Assembly: GCF_020176955.2 (NCBI RefSeq)
Contig: NZ_JAIUCZ020000013.1
Location: forward strand, 1-64,000
From: Nocardia sp. alder85J
GTDB taxonomy: Bacteria > Actinomycetota > Actinomycetes > Mycobacteriales > Mycobacteriaceae
DNA: 64,000 bases
Reading direction: 5' to 3'
Made by a program: the position numbers and the translations under genes. Numbering within the stretch: the first letter of the stretch is position 1; every line of letters starts with the position of its first letter. The notes under the pieces are model-generated. The model made no database searches, was not told the origin of the DNA, and worked only from the letters and a program-made list of their open reading frames with translations. This document shows, piece by piece, positions 1 to 7,895 of this stretch.

Positions 1-387
1 CTAACGCTAATCAATCCGAACCGTCTGACGGTAGATGGCCCCGCACTTCGGATCAAACCAGTAGGTACGCGTCCACCGATTCGCTGATATCCGCCTCCCT
101 CGGGTCAGCGCAGGATGCAGGCGTGAGTTGTTCACCGGTATGCGGCATCACAGTGCGTTCGGCGATGCGGTGCCGATCAGGTCCCACGAGGACGACTCCG
201 AGATTCCGGCAAACCTGCTATCGAGAACATCGGACCCGCCGTACAGCCGATGCGCCGACAGGAGTTGGCAGGATGTTGTCGCACCAGCAGGGGGTGTTAG
301 GGCGCAGTACCGCCGGGACGAGTCCAGCGGTCGAGTGGCGGGACCTAATGGAGCGTGTGCTGGTGGCGACCCATGCCGCCCGGCGCA
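1..387. other. No gene recognised
   Basis: This stretch lies beyond the distal (old) end of CRISPR array 1. Open frames here run into the repeats and have no credible start or family. I see no promoter, repeat or RNA gene that I can support. Confidence 0.5.
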
Positions 388-1697
388 GGGCTCATCCCCG
401 CACGCGCGGGGAGCGGGCGACACACCGTTTCTGCGGGCGGTGCAGGACCTGTGGCTCATCCCCGCACGCGCGGGGAGCGGGCCGAGCAGCTGGCCGCCGA
501 GTTTGAGCAGCGGGGCTCATCCCCGCAAGCGCGGCGAGCGGGTGACCATAGTCGAGGGCAGTTACCTGTTGTGGGGCTCATCCCCGCACGCGCGGGGAGC
601 GGGCAGAGGGCACACGACACATGGATCTGAGAGAGGGCTCATCCCCGCACGCGCGGGGAGCGGGGCGGGGTCGGCCACCGCGGGCCCGTCGCCGAGGGCT
701 CATCCCCGCACGCGCGGGGAGCGGGATCAGGCCCGCGTCGGCGAACGCTTCGTACAGGGCTCATCCCCGCACGCGCGGGGAGCGGCCGAGAAGGTATTCG
801 ACGTCCTGGGTGCGGGCGGGCTCATCCCCGCACGCGCGGGGAGCGGTGTTGCAGCTTGGCCAGGTTGAGCCGGTACATGGGCTCATCCCCGCACGCGCGG
901 GGAGCGGCTCGGATGCGAGCCTTTCGCGGTGTGCCGCGAGGGCTCATCCCCGCACGCGCGGGGAGCGGTTGTCGCCGGGCTTACGGCGTTGCGTTTCGGG
1001 GGGCTCATCCCCGCACGCGCGGGGAGCGGACGGTTCCGGTGCCGGTGGTGCTGTGGGAAGAGGGCTCATCCCCGCACGCGCGGGGAGCGGTCCAGGGCCG
1101 CCGCAGCCAGCGCGGCGGGCACGGGCTCATCCCCGCACGCGCGGGGAGCGGTGCGACGGAGTGATCGCCGACCGCACCTGGACGGGCTCATCCCCGCACG
1201 CGCGGGGAGCGGGCCCGTTCGCCGATCTTCGCGCCGGGCGAGGCGGGCTCATCCCCGCACGCGCGGGGAGCGGCCTACCCCCAGTCCCCCTCCCAGCGGG
1301 AGGGGGGGCTCATCCCCGCACGCGCGGGGAGCGGCACCGGCCGCCTCGGCGGCAGGTAAGGCAATCGGGCTCATCCCCGCACGCGCGGGGAGCGGCCCGG
1401 GTTGCCGCCGATCGTGGCACCGGACCCGGGCTCATCCCCGCACGCGCGGGGAGCGGAGCTGTCCGGCGCCCCGGTGCGGGGAGTTGGGGGGCTCATCCCC
1501 GCACGCGCGGGGAGCGGCGCCTCATCCACGGGCCCGAAACGAGAAGGGGCTCATCCCCGCACGCGCGGGGAGCGGCGGGCCGAGTGGGATCCGGCCGCCG
1601 CGCAGATGGGCTCATCCCCGCACGCGCGGGGAGCGGCGATCCTGGGAGGCCGATCTCCAGGGGCGGCGGGGCTCATCCCCGCACGCGCGGGGAGCGG
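388..1697 (-). CRISPR. CRISPR array 1, type I-E, 22 repeats
   Basis: There are 22 copies of a 29-nt repeat with a 61-nt period, giving 21 spacers, mostly 32 nt. The repeat contains CCCCGC/GCGGGG arms around a 4-nt loop. Read on the minus strand it begins CCGCTCCCC and ends ATGAGCCC, the usual form of a type I-E repeat with an 8-nt 5' handle, so transcription is leftward from the cas2 side. Repeat ends fall at 416, 480, 541, 602 and then every 61 nt to 1517, then 1575, 1636 and 1697. The distal end is eroded: the repeat ending at 541 has two mismatches in the stem, and the spacer after 416 is a few nt too long. The spacer after 1517 is about 3 nt short. Arms and handle match the right-hand array, so one Cas6e could process both. 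Confidence 0.97.
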
Positions 1698-1748
1698 ACT
1701 TCCTGACCAGGGGGTTCCTGTGCGGTAACCGTGTTTCTCTTTCACTTT
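1698..1748 (-). promoter_or_regulatory. Leader of array 1
   Basis: Only 44 nt separate the cas2 stop from the first repeat. On the minus strand the segment starting at 1748 reads AAAGTGAAAGAGAAAC, and a closely similar string sits at nearly the same distance upstream of array 2. The shared leader core therefore begins inside the last codons of cas2 (the TGA stop is within AAAGTGA). Leader function is inferred from position and from this match. Confidence 0.6.
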
Positions 1749-2119
1749 TCGTCGCCGTTGTGGGCGGTGCGGCGTTGGGTTGCTTTGCGGTATCTGCTGG
1801 CTTTGCTCCAGCCTGGTCGGGGTTTGACGGTGGTGCTGGTGTTGCCGGTGTGAGGTCGGCGCATGAGGTGGATGCCGTCGATGTCGACGGGTTCCCAGTC
1901 GTGGCGGTGGACTTTGAATGCGAGGCGTTGTTCGGTGCGGGTGGAGTAGATCATGATGGCGCGGCCGTCTTTGGCGAGTTCGACTACTCGCTGCCAGGCG
2001 AGGTCTCGGACGCGGGCGGTCGGCACGCCGACGAACACTCCGGGGCTGATCTCTAGGAACCAGCGGGTGAGGTGGCCGCGCAGGCCGGCTGGGCAGGCGG
2101 TGAGGACGAGTACTACCAC
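1742..2119 (-). CDS. cas2: CRISPR-associated endoribonuclease Cas2 (type I-E)
   Basis: Cas2 of 125 aa, which forms the adaptation complex with Cas1 and inserts new spacers at the leader end. It starts at a GTG (2117-2119) that overlaps the end of cas1 (CCGTGGTAG). The N-terminus VVLVLTACPAGLRG followed by RWFLEISPGVFVG is the characteristic opening of the type I-E Cas2 family. The conserved core ends near residue 95, and a basic, Thr-rich tail follows. It is the last gene of the cas operon and its stop codon lies inside the presumed leader of array 1. Identification is secure; the exact role of the C-terminal tail is unknown. Confidence 0.93.
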   Translation of the reverse strand: MVVLVLTACPAGLRGHLTRWFLEISPGVFVGVPTARVRDLAWQRVVELAKDGRAIMIYSTRTEQRLAFKVHRHDWEPVDIDGIHLMRRPHTGNTSTTVKPRPGWSKASRYRKATQRRTAHNGDEK

Positions 2120-3063
2120 GGGACTTCCTCGTCGTCGTAGGAGATTCCGGCGGTGACGTTGCCGGATCGGTCCCATAGTTCGACGATGTCGGCGTCCCAG
2201 GTGTCGGCGGCGTCGGGTTCGTCGGGCAGGAGCAGTGTGTGGATGTCTTTGCTGCAGCGGCCGAGTAGGCCGCCGGCGTGGATGGCGTCGCGGACGGCGC
2301 GGCGGGTGGCCGAGGGGATGTCGTCCACGTCGTCGGCGGCGATGTCGAAGGCGATGGGGATGGCGTATTCGGCTTTGTAGAGGTCGGCGAGGTCGAAGAC
2401 GAACGAGCGTTCGTGGCCGGTGTGTACGAAGCCGAGTCCCGGGGTGCAGCCCAGTGCGACGACTACTGCGTGGACGAGGCCGTAGAGGCAGGTGGTGGCC
2501 GCGGAGAGGGCTTGGTTGACTGGGTCGCTGCCGCTGAAATCGTTGGGGTTGTAATCCCTTCTGGTCCATTCGATTCCGGTGCGTTCGGCGTGTTCGCGGT
2601 AGATCCGGCGGACGCGGGCGCCTTCGCGGCCGCGTAACTGTTGCATGGTCAGGCCGCTGGTGTCGTCGTCGGGGAATCGCATCGCGTACATGGCTCGGGC
2701 GACCTTGAGCCGGGTGGTCTGGTTGGACACGGCCAGTGCTTGGGCTTCCAGCAGTCGTGATGTTCGGGCCAGTGATCGGCCGTGTGCGTAGTAGCGGACG
2801 CCGCGCTCGCCGACCCAGACTGTGGTGGAACCGCTTTCGGCGAGCAGCATCATGGCGTGGTGGGTGATGCGGGTGCCGGGTCCGAGGATCAGCGCGCCGA
2901 GGGTCGCGGCGGGAATGTGGACCACGCCGCGTTCGTCGGTGGCGGTGATGGCGTTGGCGTCGCGGTGCACTACCGCTCGCTCGAGGTAGATGAACGACAA
3001 GCGGTCCTGGGCGCGGACGAGTTCGCCGATGCGGACCGGCCGGACGCCGGGGATCTCTTTCAT
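2113..3063 (-). CDS. cas1: CRISPR-associated integrase Cas1 (type I-E)
   Basis: Cas1 of 316 aa, the metal-dependent integrase that joins prespacers to the leader-proximal repeat. The ATG at 3061-3063 overlaps the cas6e stop as ATGA and fixes the start. The expected acidic/histidine ligands are present in context: a Glu in QQLRGREGARVR, a His in FVHTGHERSF and Asp in VFDLADLYK. N-terminal beta domain residues (RIGELVRAQDRLSFIYLE) match the I-E family. Length is close to the roughly 305 aa of E. coli Cas1. It is translationally coupled between cas6e and cas2, and no inactivating change is visible. Confidence 0.96.
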   Translation of the reverse strand: MKEIPGVRPVRIGELVRAQDRLSFIYLERAVVHRDANAITATDERGVVHIPAATLGALILGPGTRITHHAMMLLAESGSTTVWVGERGVRYYAHGRSLARTSRLLEAQALAVSNQTTRLKVARAMYAMRFPDDDTSGLTMQQLRGREGARVRRIYREHAERTGIEWTRRDYNPNDFSGSDPVNQALSAATTCLYGLVHAVVVALGCTPGLGFVHTGHERSFVFDLADLYKAEYAIPIAFDIAADDVDDIPSATRRAVRDAIHAGGLLGRCSKDIHTLLLPDEPDAADTWDADIVELWDRSGNVTAGISYDDEEVPW

Positions 3064-3755
3064 TGGGTCGGCGCGATTGTCAGCAGGCCGCATCCGTATC
3101 CTTTGGCGCGGCCGATGCCGCCGGTCAGCGCTGCGCGCAACAGGATCGGATCGGACACGGTCAGTGTCCCTTCGAAGGTCGCGACGGACAAAGTGACCGG
3201 GGTGTTGTGGCGCTGAAACCGGAGTGTGTCGCGGGCGATGAGTCTGACGTCGTCCTCACGCTGGTCTTCCGGCCCGCATTCGGTGAGGATGAATCCGGCG
3301 CGAGTTGCTTTGCGGCGCAACCAGTCCAGTTGTTCGGCGGCGCTAAGGCCGGCGATTTTCCCGCGGTCTTTCACATGCCGGCCGGTGTTTTCGGTGCGGG
3401 TCCGGTCCAGTGTGGAGCGCACGGGGTTGGCGGTGAGCCGGAAGTGCCAGCGTTGCCCGGTGGTGAGGGTGTCGAGCAGCTGGTCGTATTTGCGGGTGGC
3501 CCATGCCGCGGTGGTCGGCCATCCGGTCTGCTCGACGATGTGGGTGAAGTCCGGTTCGTGGGGGCTGACGACGTAGAGGTGGATTGTGGCATCGCGCTGG
3601 TCCAGTCGCCACAGCACGCGGCCCTCGCCGGATGCAGGGCCGGGGGTGTCGGGTGGGAACGCCGACAGGACCGCGGCGTGGATGACCTGTGGTGAGGCGA
3701 GGAATTTGCGGGTGTCACGGCGGGCGGGGTTGATGGGGATTCGGGAGAGAAACAT
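3060..3755 (-). CDS. cas6e: CRISPR RNA endonuclease Cas6e (Cse3)
   Basis: Cas6e of 231 aa, which cuts the pre-crRNA at the base of the repeat hairpin and stays bound to the crRNA in Cascade. The ATG (3753-3755) overlaps the cas5e stop as ATGA. The N-terminus MFLSRIPINPARRDTRK is typical of the family, and the C-terminus carries the glycine-rich loop GGIGRAKGYGCGLLT that contacts RNA. The presumed catalytic His is in SPQVIHAAV near the N-terminus. It follows cas5e and precedes cas1, the standard I-E order. Confidence 0.95.
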   Translation of the reverse strand: MFLSRIPINPARRDTRKFLASPQVIHAAVLSAFPPDTPGPASGEGRVLWRLDQRDATIHLYVVSPHEPDFTHIVEQTGWPTTAAWATRKYDQLLDTLTTGQRWHFRLTANPVRSTLDRTRTENTGRHVKDRGKIAGLSAAEQLDWLRRKATRAGFILTECGPEDQREDDVRLIARDTLRFQRHNTPVTLSVATFEGTLTVSDPILLRAALTGGIGRAKGYGCGLLTIAPTQ

Positions 3756-4486
3756 CAGGCACCGCCGAGCGCGGACATCGGGTCGTGGGTGTGCGCGGTG
3801 CCGTGCGGGTTGTCGACCGGTGCGTGGTCGGTGATCACCGTGCGCCAGGCGTATTCCCGATGGGTGGGGTCGAAACTCACCGGGACGTCGCGGACTCGTT
3901 CGGTGAGGACATCGACGGCGTCGGGTGCGCCGGTGTCGGTGTCGCGTAGCTGGTCCCGGAAGATGGGCAGGTGCAGTAGTTGTGGTTGCCGGCACCTGTA
4001 CCAGTGGGCGGCTTGCCAGGTGCTGGTGTCGTGCAGCACGTCCGGCAGCAGGCCCTCGCGGATGCCGCCGAGGACGACAGGTTCGGTCACCGGGCAGGAT
4101 CTGCGGCCCAGATACAGCGGGAACGCGGGGTTCAGCAGGGCGGTCCGGATACCGTCGAGCAGATTGCGGTCGCCTTGGATACCGGCGACGAAGACCGCGT
4201 CGGCGAGGTAGTAACGCTGTGACAGGGGCAGTTGTTTGCCATCGGTGCGGCGGACCGCGACCTGGAAATCGCGGATCAGGGTGCCGGGCTGGTCGATACG
4301 GACGCCGAAGGCCAGGCCGACGAGTGCGGTTTCGATCGGGTCGGTGCGGCGGCGGCCCTGGGCGGCGGCGATCAATCCGAGTACGCCGCTCTTGGAGGGG
4401 TAGTGCTGGGTGTCGCGGCGGGCGAATCTGCTGGCCACACCCCAGGATTGCAGCGGCGCGGCCAGTCTGAGCAGCAGGACGCTCAC
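3755..4486 (-). CDS. cas5e: Cascade subunit Cas5e (CasD)
   Basis: Cas5e of 243 aa, the RAMP subunit that caps the 5' handle of the crRNA in Cascade. The start is a GTG at 4484-4486 overlapping the cas7e stop. The N-terminus VSVLLLRLAAPLQSWG and PSKSGVLGLIAAAQG are the hallmark Cas5 segments, and RDFQVAVRRTDGKQ plus SQRYYLADAVF follow the I-E pattern. A much longer frame is open upstream on the same strand, but it lies across cas7e in another frame and is not protein-like. Translation is probably coupled to cas7e. Confidence 0.94.
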   Translation of the reverse strand: MSVLLLRLAAPLQSWGVASRFARRDTQHYPSKSGVLGLIAAAQGRRRTDPIETALVGLAFGVRIDQPGTLIRDFQVAVRRTDGKQLPLSQRYYLADAVFVAGIQGDRNLLDGIRTALLNPAFPLYLGRRSCPVTEPVVLGGIREGLLPDVLHDTSTWQAAHWYRCRQPQLLHLPIFRDQLRDTDTGAPDAVDVLTERVRDVPVSFDPTHREYAWRTVITDHAPVDNPHGTAHTHDPMSALGGA

Positions 4487-5616
4487 GACGCCTCGCCCAG
4501 CGCCGCGGTGACCCTGGCTGCGACCTCGGTGACGATGTCCGACAGCGGTGCGGGTTCGGCGAGGGTGGTGAGTTCGGCGGCGCCGTCGCCGGCGGCGACG
4601 ACGAAATTCACGGTGCCGCCGTTGCCGTAGGCGTTTTCGATGGCCTGGTAGCGGTCGGCCAGTGCTTTCGCGGCACCGATCGCGCGGGCGGATCCGGCCG
4701 CGTTGACCGGTTCCTCGAACGCGGTCACCAGGTTCACTGGTTGATCGGTGCGCAGGCTGACCAGGACCGCGTCGGGGAGGGTGCGGTGGGCGAAGGTGTT
4801 CTGTTTCCCGGTCGGCATACTGCGGACGAACGCGGTCACGAACGCGGCGACCGCGCGGACGGTCGCGATGTCGTCGCCGAGGTTGGTGCGCAGGGCTTCG
4901 ATGTTGACCGTGGCGTATCGGTACAAGGTGGAGGAGTTGAATTCGACGAAGCCGATCATCCCGGCGCCGGTGTTGTCCTCGGGGGCACGGTCGTCCACGG
5001 CGGTGTAGTAGTCGAATTCGTTGTTCACCGCGTGAACGCTGATCGCGTGTGCCACTTGTGCTGCCGCGTCCACGTTGAGGTCGGCGGCGTCGGCGACCAT
5101 GCGGCCGAATAGGGCGACGTCGATACTGTGCGTGGATTGCGCCGCGGCGCGCGCGGCGGCCTTGTCGACCGGTTCCCCGGTGCGGGCGGCCTCGATCGCC
5201 AGTGCTGCCAGACGCTGAATCTGTGTGGCACTGAGGAAGATCAGATATTTCGATTGTTCCACCTCGTCCTCGGCGGCCTCGTTCTTCTTGCCGCGTTTGG
5301 GTTTTTCGAGGTCCTTGACGCCGGCGGCCTTGATCACCTCGATCGCGGCGGCTTCGGGTTCGGTGATATCGGTGGAGGTGGCGGTGATTGCGGCGGCGAC
5401 CAGTTCCACGACCCGTTTGGTGCGGACTCCGAGTGTGGCGGGGTCGACCAGGTCGGCGAACATCGTCCGGGTCGCGCGTTTCCATGCCTGGCTTGAGACC
5501 CGGGCTCGTGGAACACCCCCGTAGACAGCGGATTTCGGGCTGCCGGTGTCGTCGCGGTTGACGTTGCTCGGCGGCACCGTCTGCAGGACGTGTACGTCGA
5601 CGAACAAGCGGGTCAT
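4483..5616 (-). CDS. cas7e: Cascade backbone subunit Cas7e (Cse4/CasC)
   Basis: Cas7e of 377 aa; in type I-E systems six copies form the helical backbone along the crRNA spacer. The ATG at 5614-5616 overlaps the cse2 stop as ATGA. The N-terminal RAMP segment FVDVHVLQTVPPSNVNRDD and GVPRARVSSQAWKRATR are highly characteristic. The length is close to that of E. coli CasC (about 363 aa), and the middle region DRAPEDNTGAGMIGFVEF fits the family. It is complete and intact. Confidence 0.96.
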   Translation of the reverse strand: MTRLFVDVHVLQTVPPSNVNRDDTGSPKSAVYGGVPRARVSSQAWKRATRTMFADLVDPATLGVRTKRVVELVAAAITATSTDITEPEAAAIEVIKAAGVKDLEKPKRGKKNEAAEDEVEQSKYLIFLSATQIQRLAALAIEAARTGEPVDKAAARAAAQSTHSIDVALFGRMVADAADLNVDAAAQVAHAISVHAVNNEFDYYTAVDDRAPEDNTGAGMIGFVEFNSSTLYRYATVNIEALRTNLGDDIATVRAVAAFVTAFVRSMPTGKQNTFAHRTLPDAVLVSLRTDQPVNLVTAFEEPVNAAGSARAIGAAKALADRYQAIENAYGNGGTVNFVVAAGDGAAELTTLAEPAPLSDIVTEVAARVTAALGEAS

Positions 5617-6260
5617 TCGGAATCGCCTTTCACTGTGGTGTTCTTGAGGTCGTCGGTGCCGGTGTCCGGCTCGTTGCGGTGGTAGTCGCGGCCCCACTGC
5701 AACAGCACCCCGGTGGCAGTGGCCCGGTCACCGAGGCGGCGGAGATCCCGGGCCAGGCGCCCGTAGTCCACGGGAATCGCCTGGGTACGCAGCTGGCTGA
5801 GCAGCGCGCGCAGGGATGTCATTCGCAGGTCCCGGTGTTGCGCGGTGCCCAGGACGTGGAACCGGCGGCGTACTGCGTCAACGGCCTCGGTGCGGCGGCC
5901 GAGGGTGTTCAGTGCGGCGCCGAACGAGGCGCCGCGGCGGTGCATGGGTTCCGGTCGTGACTGTTGGTGCCACGCGTGCAGGGTGATCGCGTCGTGTGCG
6001 GCCTGCTCCCACGCCGTCGGTGCCCCGTCCCGCTCGGCGGCCCGGAACTCGCGGGGATCGGTCAGCGATTCGGGCAGGTCGCCGAGGGTCGGTTTCCAGA
6101 TGTCGGGCCGGCTTCCGGCCGGGGTGGCCACTGCGCGGCGCAGCCGGGCCATGATGGCGACGGCCTGTGGGTCGTCGCGCAGGTATTTCTTTTGCAGGGC
6201 TGCGACGCGGTCGGCGACGAATGTCTCCAGCGCGCTGTCCTTGTCGCCGAATGTACTCAC
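5613..6260 (-). CDS. cse2: Cascade small subunit Cse2 (CasB)
   Basis: Cse2 of 215 aa, the helical small subunit, a dimer in Cascade, that stabilises the displaced DNA strand. The GTG at 6258-6260 lies inside the end of cse1 (GCGTGA), giving a 4-bp overlap. The motif RRAVATPAGSRPDIWKP is typical of the family (a run of Arg followed by G and W). Cse2 proteins diverge in sequence, so the call rests partly on position between cse1 and cas7e and on the mostly helical, Arg-rich composition. Confidence 0.9.
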   Translation of the reverse strand: MSTFGDKDSALETFVADRVAALQKKYLRDDPQAVAIMARLRRAVATPAGSRPDIWKPTLGDLPESLTDPREFRAAERDGAPTAWEQAAHDAITLHAWHQQSRPEPMHRRGASFGAALNTLGRRTEAVDAVRRRFHVLGTAQHRDLRMTSLRALLSQLRTQAIPVDYGRLARDLRRLGDRATATGVLLQWGRDYHRNEPDTGTDDLKNTTVKGDSE

Positions 6261-7894
6261 GCAGCAGGCTCTTTCTCGGTCGTCGTGCGGGGATACGCCG
6301 CGGGCAACGTGCGGCGTAGTCGGGCGTGGAACCACTTCTGGGCCAGGCCGGTGTCGAGGTGCCGGCCCTGGACTTCCCGGCCGACCCACGCCGGTGCACC
6401 TGCCGCGGACACCAGATCGTGTGCGACGGGCTCGATCACGGTGCGCACCGTCTGCTGCCAGTGGTCTTCGTAGGGGGCGCTGCGCTGGTCGGCGCGTGGT
6501 GCCAGCCCGGCCAGCCAGCGCCGGTACGGGGCCTCCAGATCGAAGAAGCTGCGTTCGCGGGCTCTGTCCCGTGCGCCCTGAGAATCACCACCGGCGGCGA
6601 GGGCGAGGTTGCCGGCCAGGGTGGCGATCGCCTCGACGCAGTCCTCGGCAACCTGCACGGCGCCGATCGCGCAAGTACGCAGGTCGGGGTCCGACGACAG
6701 CAATCCGACCCGGAACCCCAGGGTGTCGTCGAAGATGTCGCCGACCACCGACTGGTTGTTGATGTACTGCATTCCCGTCGCGTGCAACCGCACGGGATGC
6801 GTCGGGGACAGCGCTTCTTCGTCGAGGAGGTAGCGGATCCATTCCATCACCCCGGCAGCGATCGCCCGTTGCTGGGTGTCGCCGGTGTTGGCGACCTCGG
6901 CGATCAGCGACGCGAACCCGCGCCACAGCGCACGCCGAGGATCATGGGTCATCGGATAATGCTGTGGCCGACCGGATTTCTTGGTCTGCGCCGGGCTGTA
7001 CCGCCACGCGGTCATCGGTTCCAGCAGATGCTGATTGGCCGGGTCGAGTGCGTCACCGTTGCACAGCACCACCCCGGTGACGTGTGCCCCGTCGTGCACC
7101 AGACGGACCCGCCGGCTCTGCCAGGTGCACAGATCCGCAGGACCGGCCGGGCGGCGGTCCTGCCGTTGCGCCGGGCCGTACGGATCACGCTCCCACACCG
7201 GCAGATCGTCACCGTCGAACCGTGCTCCGTTGGTGTCCAGCAGGACCAGATTCAGCAGCAGCGTCTCGCGCACGGTCGCACCCTCGACGAACACCCCGCC
7301 GAGATTGCCGGTCCAGGCCACGCCGATCGGATACCCCTTGTTGTTCTTCACCCGCGCGTCACCGACCGCGCCGGTCTTGATTCCCGACGGATCGAACGCG
7401 TGCACGTGCACCACCCAGCGCGCGGCCTCGGCGAAACCGATCCGCTGCACAGCCTCACCGGCACGGGTGGTGAAGTACTTCTCCCCGTTGGGCACATCCG
7501 CGATCACCCGGTCCAGACCGCTGACCGCGTCGGCCGCCGACCGCAGACCCGCCACCTGAAAGAACGGCTTCTCCGGATCGAGCAGATGGAAACGGTCCGC
7601 ATACCGGGCCAGGTACTCATCGATCTCGGCCACCGGCAGTATCGGGGCCCGCCACAGGTCTTCCCACACGGTCGCCGCCGATCCCGGCCGTGCGGCGACG
7701 CTGCGGCGCAGCACCGTCAGCAACAGCCGCAGGATCGCGAACGCCTGGGTGGGCAACTCGCCGGTGATCGCCGACAGGTCGTGCGCGGCCGCGAACACGT
7801 CACGCAGCGACAACTGCTGTGGTGTTCCGTGGGTGTCGATCGCCGATATCCAGGGCTGGTCCAGAAGGTCGAAATCGTTTGTGCTCGTTGTCAT
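6257..7894 (-). CDS. cse1: Cascade large subunit Cse1 (Cas8e/CasA)
   Basis: Cse1 of 545 aa, the large subunit that reads the PAM and recruits Cas3. The ATG at 7892-7894 lies one base after the cas3 stop (TGACATG). The N-terminus NDFDLLDQPWISAIDTHG matches the family signature (F-LL-PWI), followed by LSLRDVFAAAHDLSAITG. The C-terminal half is alpha-helical and Arg-rich, as expected. Large subunits vary strongly, but length, motif and operon position agree. The frame stays open for 58 codons further upstream inside cas3, but those residues are low-complexity and not used. Confidence 0.94.
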   Translation of the reverse strand: MTTSTNDFDLLDQPWISAIDTHGTPQQLSLRDVFAAAHDLSAITGELPTQAFAILRLLLTVLRRSVAARPGSAATVWEDLWRAPILPVAEIDEYLARYADRFHLLDPEKPFFQVAGLRSAADAVSGLDRVIADVPNGEKYFTTRAGEAVQRIGFAEAARWVVHVHAFDPSGIKTGAVGDARVKNNKGYPIGVAWTGNLGGVFVEGATVRETLLLNLVLLDTNGARFDGDDLPVWERDPYGPAQRQDRRPAGPADLCTWQSRRVRLVHDGAHVTGVVLCNGDALDPANQHLLEPMTAWRYSPAQTKKSGRPQHYPMTHDPRRALWRGFASLIAEVANTGDTQQRAIAAGVMEWIRYLLDEEALSPTHPVRLHATGMQYINNQSVVGDIFDDTLGFRVGLLSSDPDLRTCAIGAVQVAEDCVEAIATLAGNLALAAGGDSQGARDRARERSFFDLEAPYRRWLAGLAPRADQRSAPYEDHWQQTVRTVIEPVAHDLVSAAGAPAWVGREVQGRHLDTGLAQKWFHARLRRTLPAAYPRTTTEKEPAA

Positions 7895-7895
7895 G

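Noticed and set aside
123..1728. Several long frames across array 1 with repeated SSPHARGA or LIPARAGS peptides
   Set aside because: They are translations of the CRISPR repeat in different frames; spacer content breaks any protein logic.
3755..5485. 576-codon frame on the minus strand including cas5e
   Set aside because: Only the last 243 codons from GTG 4486 are Cas5e; the rest lies across cas7e in another frame with Arg-rich low-complexity sequence.
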